DNA of 20,169 nucleotides from Cytophagales bacterium (GTDB lineage: Bacteria; Bacteroidota; Bacteroidia; Cytophagales; Cyclobacteriaceae), in the NCBI GenBank assembly GCA_003500135.1, contig DNTA01000014.1:1-20169 (forward strand). The letters run 5' to 3'. Position numbers and translations under genes: made by a program. Below the pieces are notes generated by a model. It searched no databases. It saw nothing but the letters and a program-made list of their open reading frames with translations, and had not been told where the DNA came from. This document shows, piece by piece, positions 7,749 to 15,899 of the stretch (its first letter is position 1; each line of letters begins with the position of its first letter).

Positions 7749-7826
7749 ATAATAATCATTTATTTGTTTTTGGTTGTAATTCAAATTGTCACCCATTAAT
7801 TTTCAGATGTGTACTGCCACACGATT

Positions 7827-8408
7827 ATGTACAGCAAGGTTAAAGCATACATTTCTCAATTTATTGAACTCAGTGACCAGGAGTGGGCTGAAAAGGAGAA
7901 GCTTTTAATTCCGAAATCCTTCAAAAAAGGTGAGTTGCTGCTCACCGAAGGGCAGGTATGTAATTTTGTCAGTTTTGTGAATGAAGGTTATTTTCGCGTT
8001 TTCCGGCTGGTAGATGATAAGGAAGTGACCGTAAATTTCTTTTTTGAAGACAGTTTTGCCTCCGATTACATCAGTTTTATAACGCGACAACCTGCCAGGG
8101 AAAATATTGAGGCCCTTCGTGATGCAGAAGTTCTCCAGCTAAGCTACGACTCAATGCAACAATTGCGGGAACGAACCCCTGCTTTTGAGAAATTTGGCCG
8201 GATAATAGCGGAAAAGAGCTTTATAGCCTTATATAAAAGGAGCAATGCACTATTGTATAAAAAGCCGGAAGAGCTTTACCTCGAATTGCGCCAGCAGCGG
8301 CCTAAGATCATTGAACGCATACCACAATACTTTATCGCCTCGTATTTAGGTATTACACCAGAATATTTAAGCCGTATTCGAAGCCAATTCGCCCAAAAAA
8401 AGGGATAA
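7827..8408 (+). CDS. Crp/Fnr-family transcriptional regulator
   Basis: The ATG at 7827 is chosen; an in-frame GTG at 7809 would add six residues. The 193-residue protein has an N-terminal cyclic-nucleotide-binding-type beta-roll (about 20-110, with FKKGELLLTEGQV and VNEGYFRVFRL), a long linking helix, and a C-terminal helix-turn-helix (about 165-188, IASYLGITPEYLSRIR). The loop that binds phosphate in true CRP (RxxS with Glu) is not evident, and no Fnr cysteine cluster is present. The signal is therefore unknown. In Bacteroidota such short Crp/Fnr-like proteins often act next to the gene they control, so the upstream MDR oxidoreductase is a candidate target. That last point is inference. Confidence 0.88.
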   Translation: MYSKVKAYISQFIELSDQEWAEKEKLLIPKSFKKGELLLTEGQVCNFVSFVNEGYFRVFRLVDDKEVTVNFFFEDSFASDYISFITRQPARENIEALRDAEVLQLSYDSMQQLRERTPAFEKFGRIIAEKSFIALYKRSNALLYKKPEELYLELRQQRPKIIERIPQYFIASYLGITPEYLSRIRSQFAQKKG

Positions 8409-8568
8409 ATGTCACATTCTGCGTTTTCTTAAAAAATGTCAATGAAATTGATTGATCTCTTGCACACCTTTGTTATGTGAAGGAGTGGAACACATTAATT
8501 GGGCGATTTTTTGAGCTTGTTCCATTTCATCACTTGAACCGTTTGTTGACAATAAAACCTCGAATGCC

Positions 8569-8790
8569 ATGGTAACAGTATTAGAAAAAAAGAGTGAAAA
8601 TGGACACGTCATGCGAGTTGACTGGCATAAGGCACACAATGTGAAGCAAGCGCTGGAAGTTTTGCATGCAATGGAAGCACAGGACAAATCACTTCAATCA
8701 GTAAGTGAAGAAGAGCGGGATGAGTTAATGCTGGATATCGAAGAAGCTTTGGATACCGATTTCCGCATTTGTTACCACTGTTTCGAATAG
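8569..8790 (+). CDS. Small acidic protein of unknown function, 73 residues
   Basis: The frame starts at ATG 8569 and is followed by a strong terminator, which supports real transcription. The protein has no signal peptide and is rich in Glu and Asp in its second half (SEEERDELMLDIEEALD, about 46-62), probably helical. It ends in CYHCFE, so two cysteines sit close together at the C-terminus and could bind a metal or form a disulphide. I do not recognise a family. A minus-strand frame over 8439-8687 covers the same DNA but looks like a shadow, with cysteine- and serine-rich low-complexity text. The nearest upstream gene, the Crp/Fnr-like regulator, ends 160 bases before. Confidence 0.6.
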   Translation: MVTVLEKKSENGHVMRVDWHKAHNVKQALEVLHAMEAQDKSLQSVSEEERDELMLDIEEALDTDFRICYHCFE

Positions 8791-8839
8791 TGGGTAAAAG
8801 TATTGCGTAAGGTAATCCGATAGGATTTAAGAATAAAAA

Positions 8840-8872
8840 AATAAAGCTGGTATTAGCCGGCTTTATTTTTTT
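8840..8872 (+). terminator. Bidirectional terminator between the 73-residue gene and miaA
   Basis: An 11-base-pair stem (8840-8850 with 8857-8867, one G-T pair) encloses a 6-base loop and is followed by a T run to 8872. The opposite strand also ends in a T run. The minus-strand arm includes the last codons and stop of miaA, so one hairpin can serve both convergent genes. Confidence 0.85.
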
Positions 8873-9792
8873 ATGCCATATTGGTCCAATATTTCAAATG
8901 CCCTGTCTAATTTTTGTTCCATTGGCATATGCCCGTCTATCCAGTGTATATTCCAACCCTGCCGTTCCATTTTTCTGAACCAGGTCATTTGTCGTTTGGC
9001 AAACTGATGGATGGCTACCTCCAGTTTTTTAAACATCTTATCATAGCTAAGTGTATTTTGCAGGTAATGTGTGATGAATTTATACTCAAGTCCATAATAG
9101 ACCAGCGTTTCTGACGGTACTTTCTCAAGTAGTTTTTCCACCTCTTCGATCATGCCTTCTTCAAGCCTTTGTTTCAGTCTGGCTGATATTTTGCGTTTTT
9201 GTGCAGGTCTGTCATATTTCACGCCTATGATGGCCGTATCGATTTTGGGAAAATCAATGGAAGCAGTAGGGTTCTCCTTGTAGTATCGGGCTATTTCAAT
9301 CGCGCGAATCGTTCGCTTTTTGTGTTCGGTGTCTGTGGTATTGTGCAATTCGGGGTTCAGTTCCCGCAAAATACCGACCAGTTCCTCCTGCGATTTATTT
9401 TGAAGTTCGGACCTTAGATTGTCATCAGGAGGGACATCAATCAGCCGGTAGCCTTTGAGAACAGCTTCGATATACATGCCTGTACCCCCTGCAAGTATGG
9501 GGGGTTTTCCTTTATTTCGGAGGGTTTCAAAAGCTTTTAGGAAATCTTTTTGATATTCAAATACATTGTATTTGTAGCCCGGTTCCAAAAAGTCGATGAG
9601 GTGATAAGGCACCTGGTGACCATCTACAAGGTAATCTTCCAGGTCTTTTCCGGTACCAATATCCATTTCACGGTATACCTGACGGGAGTCTGCACTGATG
9701 ATTTCTGTATTGAGCTCATGTGCCAGATGTGCTGCCAGTCCTGTTTTTCCACTTGCGGTGGGCCCCGTTATGGTGATCATATCAACTTTCAT
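8863..9792 (-). CDS. miaA: tRNA dimethylallyltransferase MiaA
   Basis: MiaA transfers a dimethylallyl group to N6 of adenosine 37 in tRNAs that read codons starting with U. The protein has 309 residues from ATG 9792; a TTG at 9804 is less likely and another ATG lies at 9780. GPTASGKT (10-17) is the P-loop, DSRQVYREMDIGTGK (35-49) holds the catalytic Asp35 region, and AGGTGMYIEAVLKGY (101-115) is a family signature. The C-terminal QMTWFRKM belongs to the tRNA-binding part. The length is typical. corA lies 66 bases upstream on the same strand, so the two may share a transcript. The stop codon lies inside the bidirectional terminator. Confidence 0.97.
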   Translation of the reverse strand: MKVDMITITGPTASGKTGLAAHLAHELNTEIISADSRQVYREMDIGTGKDLEDYLVDGHQVPYHLIDFLEPGYKYNVFEYQKDFLKAFETLRNKGKPPILAGGTGMYIEAVLKGYRLIDVPPDDNLRSELQNKSQEELVGILRELNPELHNTTDTEHKKRTIRAIEIARYYKENPTASIDFPKIDTAIIGVKYDRPAQKRKISARLKQRLEEGMIEEVEKLLEKVPSETLVYYGLEYKFITHYLQNTLSYDKMFKKLEVAIHQFAKRQMTWFRKMERQGWNIHWIDGHMPMEQKLDRAFEILDQYGIKK

Positions 9793-9858
9793 ACTTATTG
9801 GCAAATCTACCCAAAAATTCAGTACAGCTTATGACGGTGGTCAGTCTATATGCAATTG

Positions 9859-10809
9859 CTACAACCAACCTCGTTTTTTAAAATAAAACAGGGTAAGTGC
9901 GGAAGAAAAGATCATGAGCAATATGGCTATAGGGTAGCCATAGGGCCAATCGAGTTCGGGCATAAAATCAAAATTCATTCCGTAAATAGAAGCGATGAGC
10001 GTAGGGGGCATGAATACCACAGTCACCACGGTAAAAATCTTGATGATCTTGGTTTGTTCTACATCCACCAAGCCCAGAAAGGCATTCTGCAAATACTCCA
10101 ACCTTGAAAAAGTGAAGTTGATATGATCGAGAAGAGAGCTTATATCTTTGATCATAATCCGTAGTTTGGGGTAGGTCTCTTCGGCAAAGTAGTCACTTTT
10201 GAGCAACGACGATACCACGCGCTGTTTATCAATGATGGTTTCGCGCAATTGCATGGTCAGCTCCTGATAGCGGGCAATTTCAATCAATACTTCTTTGTGC
10301 AGATCATCTTCGAGGTTGATTTTCCTGCCCATTCGCGTAATGTCATCGGTGATCAGCTCGAGATGATCGGCATCGAAGTCAATTCTTATCTCAAATAGTA
10401 AAAGCATTACTTTGTGTGCGGAACGGTAAGTATTGGGGTTCTTTCTGAGTACGCGATATGCATCCTGAAAAGTACGGAGATCGTCGTGTCGCAGGGTAAT
10501 CAGCGTTTCGTGCTTTAGCGTAAATGAAACGGTTGCCTTTTTATTTCCCTCGGGTGATGGCAGAAAGAATTTACAGTTCGCATTGATCTGCCATTCGGTT
10601 TCAAAATACTTGGAGCTGCTTTCAATTTCTTCGGCTTTTTCCTTGGCTTCTATTTCGATGTCAAAAATATCTTCCACCGAAGCTATTTCCTGTTCCGTGG
10701 GATCGCGAAGGTCCACCCATATTACATTTTCAAGGCCAATTTCTTCAATAAGGCCGGCATCACTTTCTTTTAATAGCCCGGATTTCGATTTGTAGAAGTA
10801 GAAAAACAT
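9859..10809 (-). CDS. corA: CorA-family magnesium/cobalt transporter
   Basis: This 316-residue inner-membrane protein forms the pentameric Mg2+/Co2+ channel of the CorA family. A large acidic cytosolic domain (to about 250) includes helical stretches such as AKEKAEEIESSSKYFETEW. Two C-terminal membrane segments follow (about 255-276 and 289-309), with the selectivity motif YGMN (GMN at 277-279) between them and a basic tail, KKRGWL. The loop after GMN keeps the acidic MPELDWPYGYP pattern. The start is ATG 10809. The gene diverges from the GIN-domain gene and is followed on the same strand by miaA. Mg2+ is the usual substrate; cobalt, nickel or zinc remains possible for this family. Confidence 0.95.
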   Translation of the reverse strand: MFFYFYKSKSGLLKESDAGLIEEIGLENVIWVDLRDPTEQEIASVEDIFDIEIEAKEKAEEIESSSKYFETEWQINANCKFFLPSPEGNKKATVSFTLKHETLITLRHDDLRTFQDAYRVLRKNPNTYRSAHKVMLLLFEIRIDFDADHLELITDDITRMGRKINLEDDLHKEVLIEIARYQELTMQLRETIIDKQRVVSSLLKSDYFAEETYPKLRIMIKDISSLLDHINFTFSRLEYLQNAFLGLVDVEQTKIIKIFTVVTVVFMPPTLIASIYGMNFDFMPELDWPYGYPIAILLMIFSSALTLFYFKKRGWL

Positions 10810-10894
10810 GGATGGAAATTTTGGTTGATAAACAGGCGAAAAGATAAAACATACCTATGGCAAAGCAAAGGAGCCATCAATCAAATTATCTTTT

Positions 10895-10906
10895 GTTGCG
10901 CGCAAC
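10895..10906. promoter_or_regulatory. Perfect 12-base palindrome between corA and the GIN-domain gene
   Basis: GTTGCGCGCAAC is self-complementary and lies in the divergent spacer, 54 bases before the GIN-domain ATG and 86 bases from the corA start. A DNA-binding protein could use it to control one or both genes. No regulator is known for it. Confidence 0.35.
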
Positions 10907-10959
10907 CTTTTACCGGCACCTTGCATCTATTAAGTACAAGATCATTATTCAACCTGACC

Positions 10960-11694
10960 ATGAAAAATTATTACACCTCTATTCTCAAACTCATTTTCCT
11001 GGTACTGGCCGTCACACTGGCTTGCTACGGGGCATTTGCTGAAACAGTTAAAAGAAAAACACAGCCATTCAACTCAATTTTAGTAGGGCCGGGTTTTGAT
11101 GTGAAGCTCCAGAAAGGAGATGAAGAAAAAGTGATTCTACAATCCGACGATTACCGTGTGAAGGAGGCTGTAGTTGAAGTGGTTTCGGGCAAATTGAAAG
11201 TCCATATGCCGGGAAAAATAAGTGAGTTTTACAATTCCGAGTATGAGGATTTCAGAGGGCGTGTTATTATAACGTACAAAAAGCTTGAGGATATAGAAGT
11301 TCGAACCGAGGGATTGATGTTTTGCAAAGACCCGATTGTATCTGAAACACTACAAATAAGATTGATGGGTGAGACGAGGGCTTATTTTTCCTATATTGAA
11401 GCTGCAGAACTACACACCAGGATATATGGCAAGTCAGAGGTAATATTTGAAAATGGCAAGGTGGCGCTTCACAAAATCAAGAGTTTTGGGGAGAGCAGAA
11501 TGAGGGCAGGAGGGTTAAACACTAAGAACACGAAACTGACGGCATTTGGTGAAAGCAACCTCATCTTACATGCAATGGAAGGGCTTAAGGTTGCCACTTT
11601 CGGGCAAAGTAAAGTGCGCTATATGGGTAGCCCAAAGATCAAATCCACCTGGGAATTAGGGGAGCATTCCATTCAACCATATGCCAGCAACTAA
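10960..11694 (+). CDS. Exported GIN-domain (DUF2807) protein
   Basis: The start is ATG 10960. A longer frame from 10825 would put 45 residues before an otherwise clear signal peptide, so it is rejected. The 244-residue protein has a signal peptide (about 1-27, ending GAFA before ETVKRK). The GIN domain (DUF2807, 'putative auto-transporter adhesin head') then opens with QPFNSILVGPGFDVKLQKGD, its standard start. The rest is a repetitive right-handed beta-structure with repeats such as FGES and FGQS near the C-terminus. Such proteins occur in the periplasm or at the surface of many Bacteroidota and their function is unknown. A strong plus-strand terminator follows. Confidence 0.88.
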   Translation: MKNYYTSILKLIFLVLAVTLACYGAFAETVKRKTQPFNSILVGPGFDVKLQKGDEEKVILQSDDYRVKEAVVEVVSGKLKVHMPGKISEFYNSEYEDFRGRVIITYKKLEDIEVRTEGLMFCKDPIVSETLQIRLMGETRAYFSYIEAAELHTRIYGKSEVIFENGKVALHKIKSFGESRMRAGGLNTKNTKLTAFGESNLILHAMEGLKVATFGQSKVRYMGSPKIKSTWELGEHSIQPYASN

Positions 11695-11747
11695 TTGATA
11701 AAATGCGGAGCGGGGTTTCAGCATGTACAAATGTTGAATGAATCCGG

Positions 11748-11777
11748 GGCAACGGGCGCGAGTTCGTTGCCTTTTTT
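11748..11777 (+). terminator. Terminator of the GIN-domain gene
   Basis: GGCAACG (11748-11754) pairs with CGTTGCC (11765-11771) and is followed directly by six T residues, 54 bases past the stop codon. Confidence 0.8.
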
Positions 11778-11799
11778 ATGTTGATCAACATATTCAAAC

Positions 11800-11828
11800 A
11801 AAAAAGGCCGGCAAATAATGCCAGCCTT
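11800..11828 (-). terminator. Terminator of alanine dehydrogenase gene
   Basis: On the minus strand AAGGCTGGCA pairs with TGCCGGCCTT (one G-T pair) around a 5-base loop and runs into a T tract. It lies 25 bases after the ald stop codon. On the plus strand the same stem has an A-C mismatch, so minus-strand use is favoured. Confidence 0.8.
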
Positions 11829-11852
11829 AACTTTAAATTTTATGATCCTTAA

Positions 11853-12965
11853 TTATAAAAAGTTTTCAACCGGCGTGTAGTCCAGCCCAAATGCTTCGGC
11901 CACCGCCTTGTAAACTACATTGCCATGAATGGTATTTAAGCCTAATTTGAGCTCCTCATTCTCCTGGCAGGCCTTTTTCCAACCTTTATTGGCCAATTGT
12001 ATGGCATATGGCATGGTAGCATTGGTAAGCGCAACGGTTGATGTGTAAGGCACGGCGCCCGGCATATTGGCCACGCAATAGTGGATCACATCGTCGATCA
12101 CATAGGTCGGATCGGCGTGTGTTGTAGGTTTACAGGTTTCTATACATCCGCCCTGGTCTACCGCTACATCAACCAGCACTGTTCCCGGTTGCATATCTTT
12201 CAGCATATCTCTCGTGATGAGGTGCGGCGCTTTAGCGCCCGGAATTAATACTGCACCTACGATCAGATCTATCTGAGGTATTATGTTTCTTATATTGTAC
12301 TCATTCGACATCATGGTGAAAACATTGGCCGGCATGATATCGGACAAATAACGCAATCGCTTCAGGTTTATATCCATTATGATCACTTCAGCGCCCAGTC
12401 CTGCGGCCATCTTGGCAGCCTGTGTGCCCACGATACCGCCTCCGAGCACCAATACTTTGGCGGGACGCACGCCGGGCACACCACCCAAAAGTATACCCCT
12501 TCCGCCCATTGGTTTTTCAAGGTATTTGGCGCCTTCCTGCACTGCCATCCTTCCTGCCACTTCACTCATAGGCACAAGTAGCGGAAGACTGCCGTCAGTT
12601 CTCTCTACTGTTTCATAGGCCAGACAAATAGCCTTGCGGTCCACCATCGCCTTGGTAAGGGGTTCATATGAAGCAAAGTGAAAATAAGTGAACAATAATT
12701 GATTTTCTTTAATCAGGTTGTACTCTTCCTCAATGGGCTCTTTCACCTTAATGATCATTTCAGCGATATCATATACCGCTTTAATTGTAGGTAGTATTTT
12801 CGCACCGGCTTCTACATAAGCTTCATCCGACACTCCACTGCCTTCACCGGCGGTAGCTTGTACATAGACCTCATGTCCATGTTTCAGAAATTCTGTTACT
12901 CCGGCAGGCGTTACAGCAACGCGGTTCTCATTATTCTTAATTTCTTTAGGAACTCCAATTATCAT
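11853..12965 (-). CDS. ald: Alanine dehydrogenase
   Basis: This 370-residue enzyme reversibly deaminates L-alanine to pyruvate and ammonium with NAD+. Key residues known from the Mycobacterium enzyme fall at the same numbers: Arg15 (ENRVAVTP) and Lys75 (KVKEP) for substrate, His96 (TYFHFA) as catalytic base, and Asp270 (VDVAVDQGGC). The NAD-binding motif GGGIVG lies at 175-180, with Asp198 at the end of the second strand for the ribose. The opening MIIGVPKEIKNNENRV is the family signature. The start is ATG 12965. The gene stands alone: it converges on the GIN-domain gene with its own terminator, and a 450-base spacer separates it from the E1 gene. No clear promoter box was found upstream. Confidence 0.97.
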   Translation of the reverse strand: MIIGVPKEIKNNENRVAVTPAGVTEFLKHGHEVYVQATAGEGSGVSDEAYVEAGAKILPTIKAVYDIAEMIIKVKEPIEEEYNLIKENQLLFTYFHFASYEPLTKAMVDRKAICLAYETVERTDGSLPLLVPMSEVAGRMAVQEGAKYLEKPMGGRGILLGGVPGVRPAKVLVLGGGIVGTQAAKMAAGLGAEVIIMDINLKRLRYLSDIMPANVFTMMSNEYNIRNIIPQIDLIVGAVLIPGAKAPHLITRDMLKDMQPGTVLVDVAVDQGGCIETCKPTTHADPTYVIDDVIHYCVANMPGAVPYTSTVALTNATMPYAIQLANKGWKKACQENEELKLGLNTIHGNVVYKAVAEAFGLDYTPVENFL

Positions 12966-13415
12966 TTTACCGTTCGTTTAAATATAAGTACTTAACAATT
13001 TCTACCCATAAGACTTCAACCTTTGCAATAACAATTTTGAAAAGTTATGGTCAGTTCCGTATAAAATTGTATAAAAACATTCGGAATGCCATAATTAATT
13101 TCCGGCTTGACGAGATTTAAGTAGGTTTCCTTTCGGAACCTGGCAAATCTTTATCTAGAAAAAGCGCTATTTCAAAATCCTAGCCAATGCTTAAAATATG
13201 GTTTTTTCATTTAGTAAAAACTTAAAACAATATTTTATATTTTAGCATTTATATTATCATAAATTTTGATAAATCCCCTATTTTAAGCTATAAATAGGTT
13301 CTTTTACTGATTTGGTAGCCAATAATTTTTTTTGAAAGCTACAAAAAATTCGTTAGATTTGTTATAGTGCTATTAAAAATGTACAAAAAAATAGTGTCAA
13401 CTTAAACTGATAGAT
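12966..13415. other. Divergent spacer between ald and the E1 fusion gene
   Basis: This very AT-rich 450-base stretch holds the upstream regions of two divergent genes. I see a near-perfect promoter for the E1 gene at its right end and a small imperfect hairpin near 13124-13140 (GGTTTCC/GGAACC). No small gene, riboswitch or RNA gene is recognised. Its length leaves room for regulatory sites. Confidence 0.6.
13331..13361 (+). promoter_or_regulatory. Promoter of the E1 alpha/beta fusion gene
   Basis: TTTG (13331-13334), a 19-base spacer and TAGATTTG (13354-13361) match the Bacteroidota sigma-A consensus exactly. Transcription should begin near 13367, giving a leader of about 50 bases before the GTG start codon. 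Confidence 0.75.
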
Positions 13416-15830
13416 GTGAATTCCACCAAGACCATAAGCGATATTAATCTAACTGTTGAAGAAATTCTAAACGATTATAAACTTGCCTGCGAAAGCCGTG
13501 AAGCAAGTTTATTGGGCCGGAAGGAAGTATTTATGGGAAAAGCCAAATTCGGAATATTTGGCGATGGTAAAGAAGTGGCTCAGATTGCTATGGCCAAATC
13601 TTTCAAAAAAGGAGATTTCCGATCCGGGTATTATCGGGATCAAACATTCATGTTTGCTATTGGTGAGTTGAACATCCAGCAATATTTTGCGCAACTTTAT
13701 GCCCATACTGATATTGAAGCTGACCCTGCCTCCGGAGGAAGGCTTATGAACGGACACTTTGCCACCAGGTCACTCGATGAGAACGGTCATTGGAAAAACC
13801 TGATGGAAATCCATAACAGTAGTGCCGATGTATCCCCCACTGCAGCACAGATGCCTCGTTTGGTAGGTTTGGCCTATGCTTCAAAGTTGTATCGCGAAAA
13901 CCCGGAATTAAAATCATTCAAGCAATTTTCCATAAATGGAAATGAAGTAGCTTTTGGTACCATTGGTAATGCTTCTACATCCGAAGGGATATTTTTTGAA
14001 GCCATAAATGCGGCCGGCGTGTTACAGGCGCCCATGTTGATGGCAGTTTGGGATGACGGTTATGGAATATCAGTACCTAATAAATACCATACCACCAAAG
14101 AAAGTATCTACGATGCGCTTCAGGGCTTTCAACGGGAAAAAGGCAAGCCGGGCGGGCTCGAAACCTTCCAGGTTAAAGGATGGGATTATATCGAGTTGAT
14201 CAAGACATTTAAAAAAGCTTCGGAACTTTCCAGAAAAGATCATGTGCCTACACTCGTACATGTAACTGAACTCACCCAACCGCAAGGTCACTCTACCTCA
14301 GGTTCGCATGAAAGATATAAGGAAAAAGAACGCCTGCAGTGGGAAAAAGAACATGACTGTCTATTACAGTTCAGAAACTGGATATTGAAAAATGAATTCG
14401 CTCATGAATCTCAACTGGAATCAATAGAGCAGGAGGCGAAGGAATTAGCTAAAAAATCAAAAGACAGTGCATGGAAAGCCTACATCGGCGATATTAATAA
14501 TGATAAAGAAGAAGCCATTGCCCTTTTGGACGATCTGATCGAGGAGATCGGTTTGAGTGAAAAAATAACAACTTTAAGAAAGCAGCTTAAGGACAATCGC
14601 AACCCACTGAAACAAGATGTGATCAAAACCCTAAAGTTTGTCTTACGCGAATCCAAAAATTTGCAACATATTTCGGCCAGAAAAAGAATTTCACTTTGGC
14701 TGAAAGCGAAAGATGAGCGAAATCAGGAGCACTACAGCTCGCATCTCTACAGTGAATCAGATGAATCGGCATTAAAAGTTCCGGAGGTGAAAGCTGAATA
14801 CGGTAGCGAGCCTCAGCTTGTAGATGGAAGAGAAGTGTTACAGGCATGTTTCGATGCAGCATTCGAACGAGACCCACGTGTAGTGGCTTTTGGGGAGGAC
14901 TTGGGTAAAATTGGAGATGTAAACCAGGCTTTTGCCGGATTGCAAAAGAAATTTGGTGAAATCAGAATTACGGATACCAGTATCAGAGAGACGACCATTA
15001 TTGGTCAGGGAATTGGCCTGGCATTACGCGGGTTGAGGCCGATTGCTGAAATCCAGTATCTGGATTACCTTATTTACGCCATCCAAACCTTATCCGATGA
15101 CCTGGCTTGTCTTCAGTATCGAACGAAAGGCGGTCAAAAAGCGCCATTGATCATTCGTACAAGAGGTCACCGCCTGGAAGGAGTATGGCATGCCGGCTCA
15201 CCCATTAGTATGATATTGGGCGCTCTACGAGGAATTTATGTTTTGGCGCCCAGAAATATGACCCAGGCCGCAGGGTTCTATAATACTATGTTGCGTTCAG
15301 ACGATCCCGCATTGATCATTGAAAGCCTGAATGGTTACAGGCTAAAGGAACAGTTGCCTGAGAATGTAGGGGAATACACAGTGCCGCTTGGCAAACCTGA
15401 AATATTGAGGGAAGGAAACGATATTACTGTAGTCACATATGGCTCGATGTGCCGAATTGTAATGGAGGCCTCACGACAACTTGAAGAAGAAACAGGCATT
15501 TCGGTAGAAGTGATAGATGTTCAGACCCTCTTACCTTTTGATATTGATCATACCATAGTCGATTCACTTAAGAAAACCAACCGGGTGATCTTCGCAGATG
15601 AAGATGTGCCGGGTGGTGCAGCAGCCTATATGATGCAAAAAGTGCTGGAGGAGCAGGATGGCTACCGGTACCTTGACTCAAAACCGATAACTGTAACCAG
15701 TAAGGAGCACAGGCCGGCCTATGGTTCAGATGGTGATTACTTCTCGAAACCCAATGTTGAGGATATATATGATGAAGTTTATCGAGTTATGCAGGAAACT
15801 AACCCGTCAAAGTATCCGGACATCTATTAG
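13416..15830 (+). CDS. Fused alpha/beta E1 component of a 2-oxoacid dehydrogenase (branched-chain type)
   Basis: This 804-residue thiamine-diphosphate enzyme fuses the two chains that are separate in most bacteria, and should decarboxylate a 2-oxoacid (branched-chain or pyruvate) and pass the acyl group to an E2 lipoyl protein encoded elsewhere. Residues about 1-330 are the alpha half, about 330-465 a charged helical linker, and from about 469 (VDGREVLQACFDAAF) the beta half with AFGEDLGKIGDV and TDTSIRET. The alpha half has GNASTSEG (184-191) and DDGYGIS (213-219) where the usual motif reads GDG...NN, so the metal-binding residues differ. I recall the same variant in Flavobacteriia. The start is GTG, because the ATG two bases upstream is followed at once by TGA and no other start codon is near. 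Substrate assignment is tentative. Confidence 0.9.
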   Translation: MNSTKTISDINLTVEEILNDYKLACESREASLLGRKEVFMGKAKFGIFGDGKEVAQIAMAKSFKKGDFRSGYYRDQTFMFAIGELNIQQYFAQLYAHTDIEADPASGGRLMNGHFATRSLDENGHWKNLMEIHNSSADVSPTAAQMPRLVGLAYASKLYRENPELKSFKQFSINGNEVAFGTIGNASTSEGIFFEAINAAGVLQAPMLMAVWDDGYGISVPNKYHTTKESIYDALQGFQREKGKPGGLETFQVKGWDYIELIKTFKKASELSRKDHVPTLVHVTELTQPQGHSTSGSHERYKEKERLQWEKEHDCLLQFRNWILKNEFAHESQLESIEQEAKELAKKSKDSAWKAYIGDINNDKEEAIALLDDLIEEIGLSEKITTLRKQLKDNRNPLKQDVIKTLKFVLRESKNLQHISARKRISLWLKAKDERNQEHYSSHLYSESDESALKVPEVKAEYGSEPQLVDGREVLQACFDAAFERDPRVVAFGEDLGKIGDVNQAFAGLQKKFGEIRITDTSIRETTIIGQGIGLALRGLRPIAEIQYLDYLIYAIQTLSDDLACLQYRTKGGQKAPLIIRTRGHRLEGVWHAGSPISMILGALRGIYVLAPRNMTQAAGFYNTMLRSDDPALIIESLNGYRLKEQLPENVGEYTVPLGKPEILREGNDITVVTYGSMCRIVMEASRQLEEETGISVEVIDVQTLLPFDIDHTIVDSLKKTNRVIFADEDVPGGAAAYMMQKVLEEQDGYRYLDSKPITVTSKEHRPAYGSDGDYFSKPNVEDIYDEVYRVMQETNPSKYPDIY

Positions 15831-15846
15831 AAAGGATGCAAATGAT

Positions 15847-15883
15847 AAAAAAAGCCCTGGAATAAACTTCAAGGGCCTTTTTT
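15847..15883 (+). terminator. Terminator shared by the E1 gene and the convergent lipoprotein gene
   Basis: AAAAAAAGCCCT (15847-15858) pairs with AGGGCCTTTTTT (15872-15883) apart from one A-C mismatch. On the minus strand the same pair is G-T, so the hairpin works in both directions. It lies 17 bases after the E1 stop codon and 17 bases past the lipoprotein gene stop. Confidence 0.75.
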
Positions 15884-15899
15884 ATGTCCTAATGTTTAT

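Noticed and set aside
8439..8687. Minus-strand 82-codon frame
   Set aside because: It is antisense to the 73-residue frame, has low-complexity Cys/Ser text and no terminator or promoter of its own.
9802..9809. TAGATTTG on the minus strand, a perfect -7 box just before miaA
   Set aside because: No TTG lies at the required distance upstream and the transcript would start only about 5 bases before the ATG.
10825..10959. A longer start for the GIN-domain protein
   Set aside because: It would place 45 unrelated residues before a normal signal peptide; the ATG at 10960 fits.
12383..12618. Frames on both strands within ald
   Set aside because: They overlap the Rossmann-fold coding region of a fully conserved alanine dehydrogenase.
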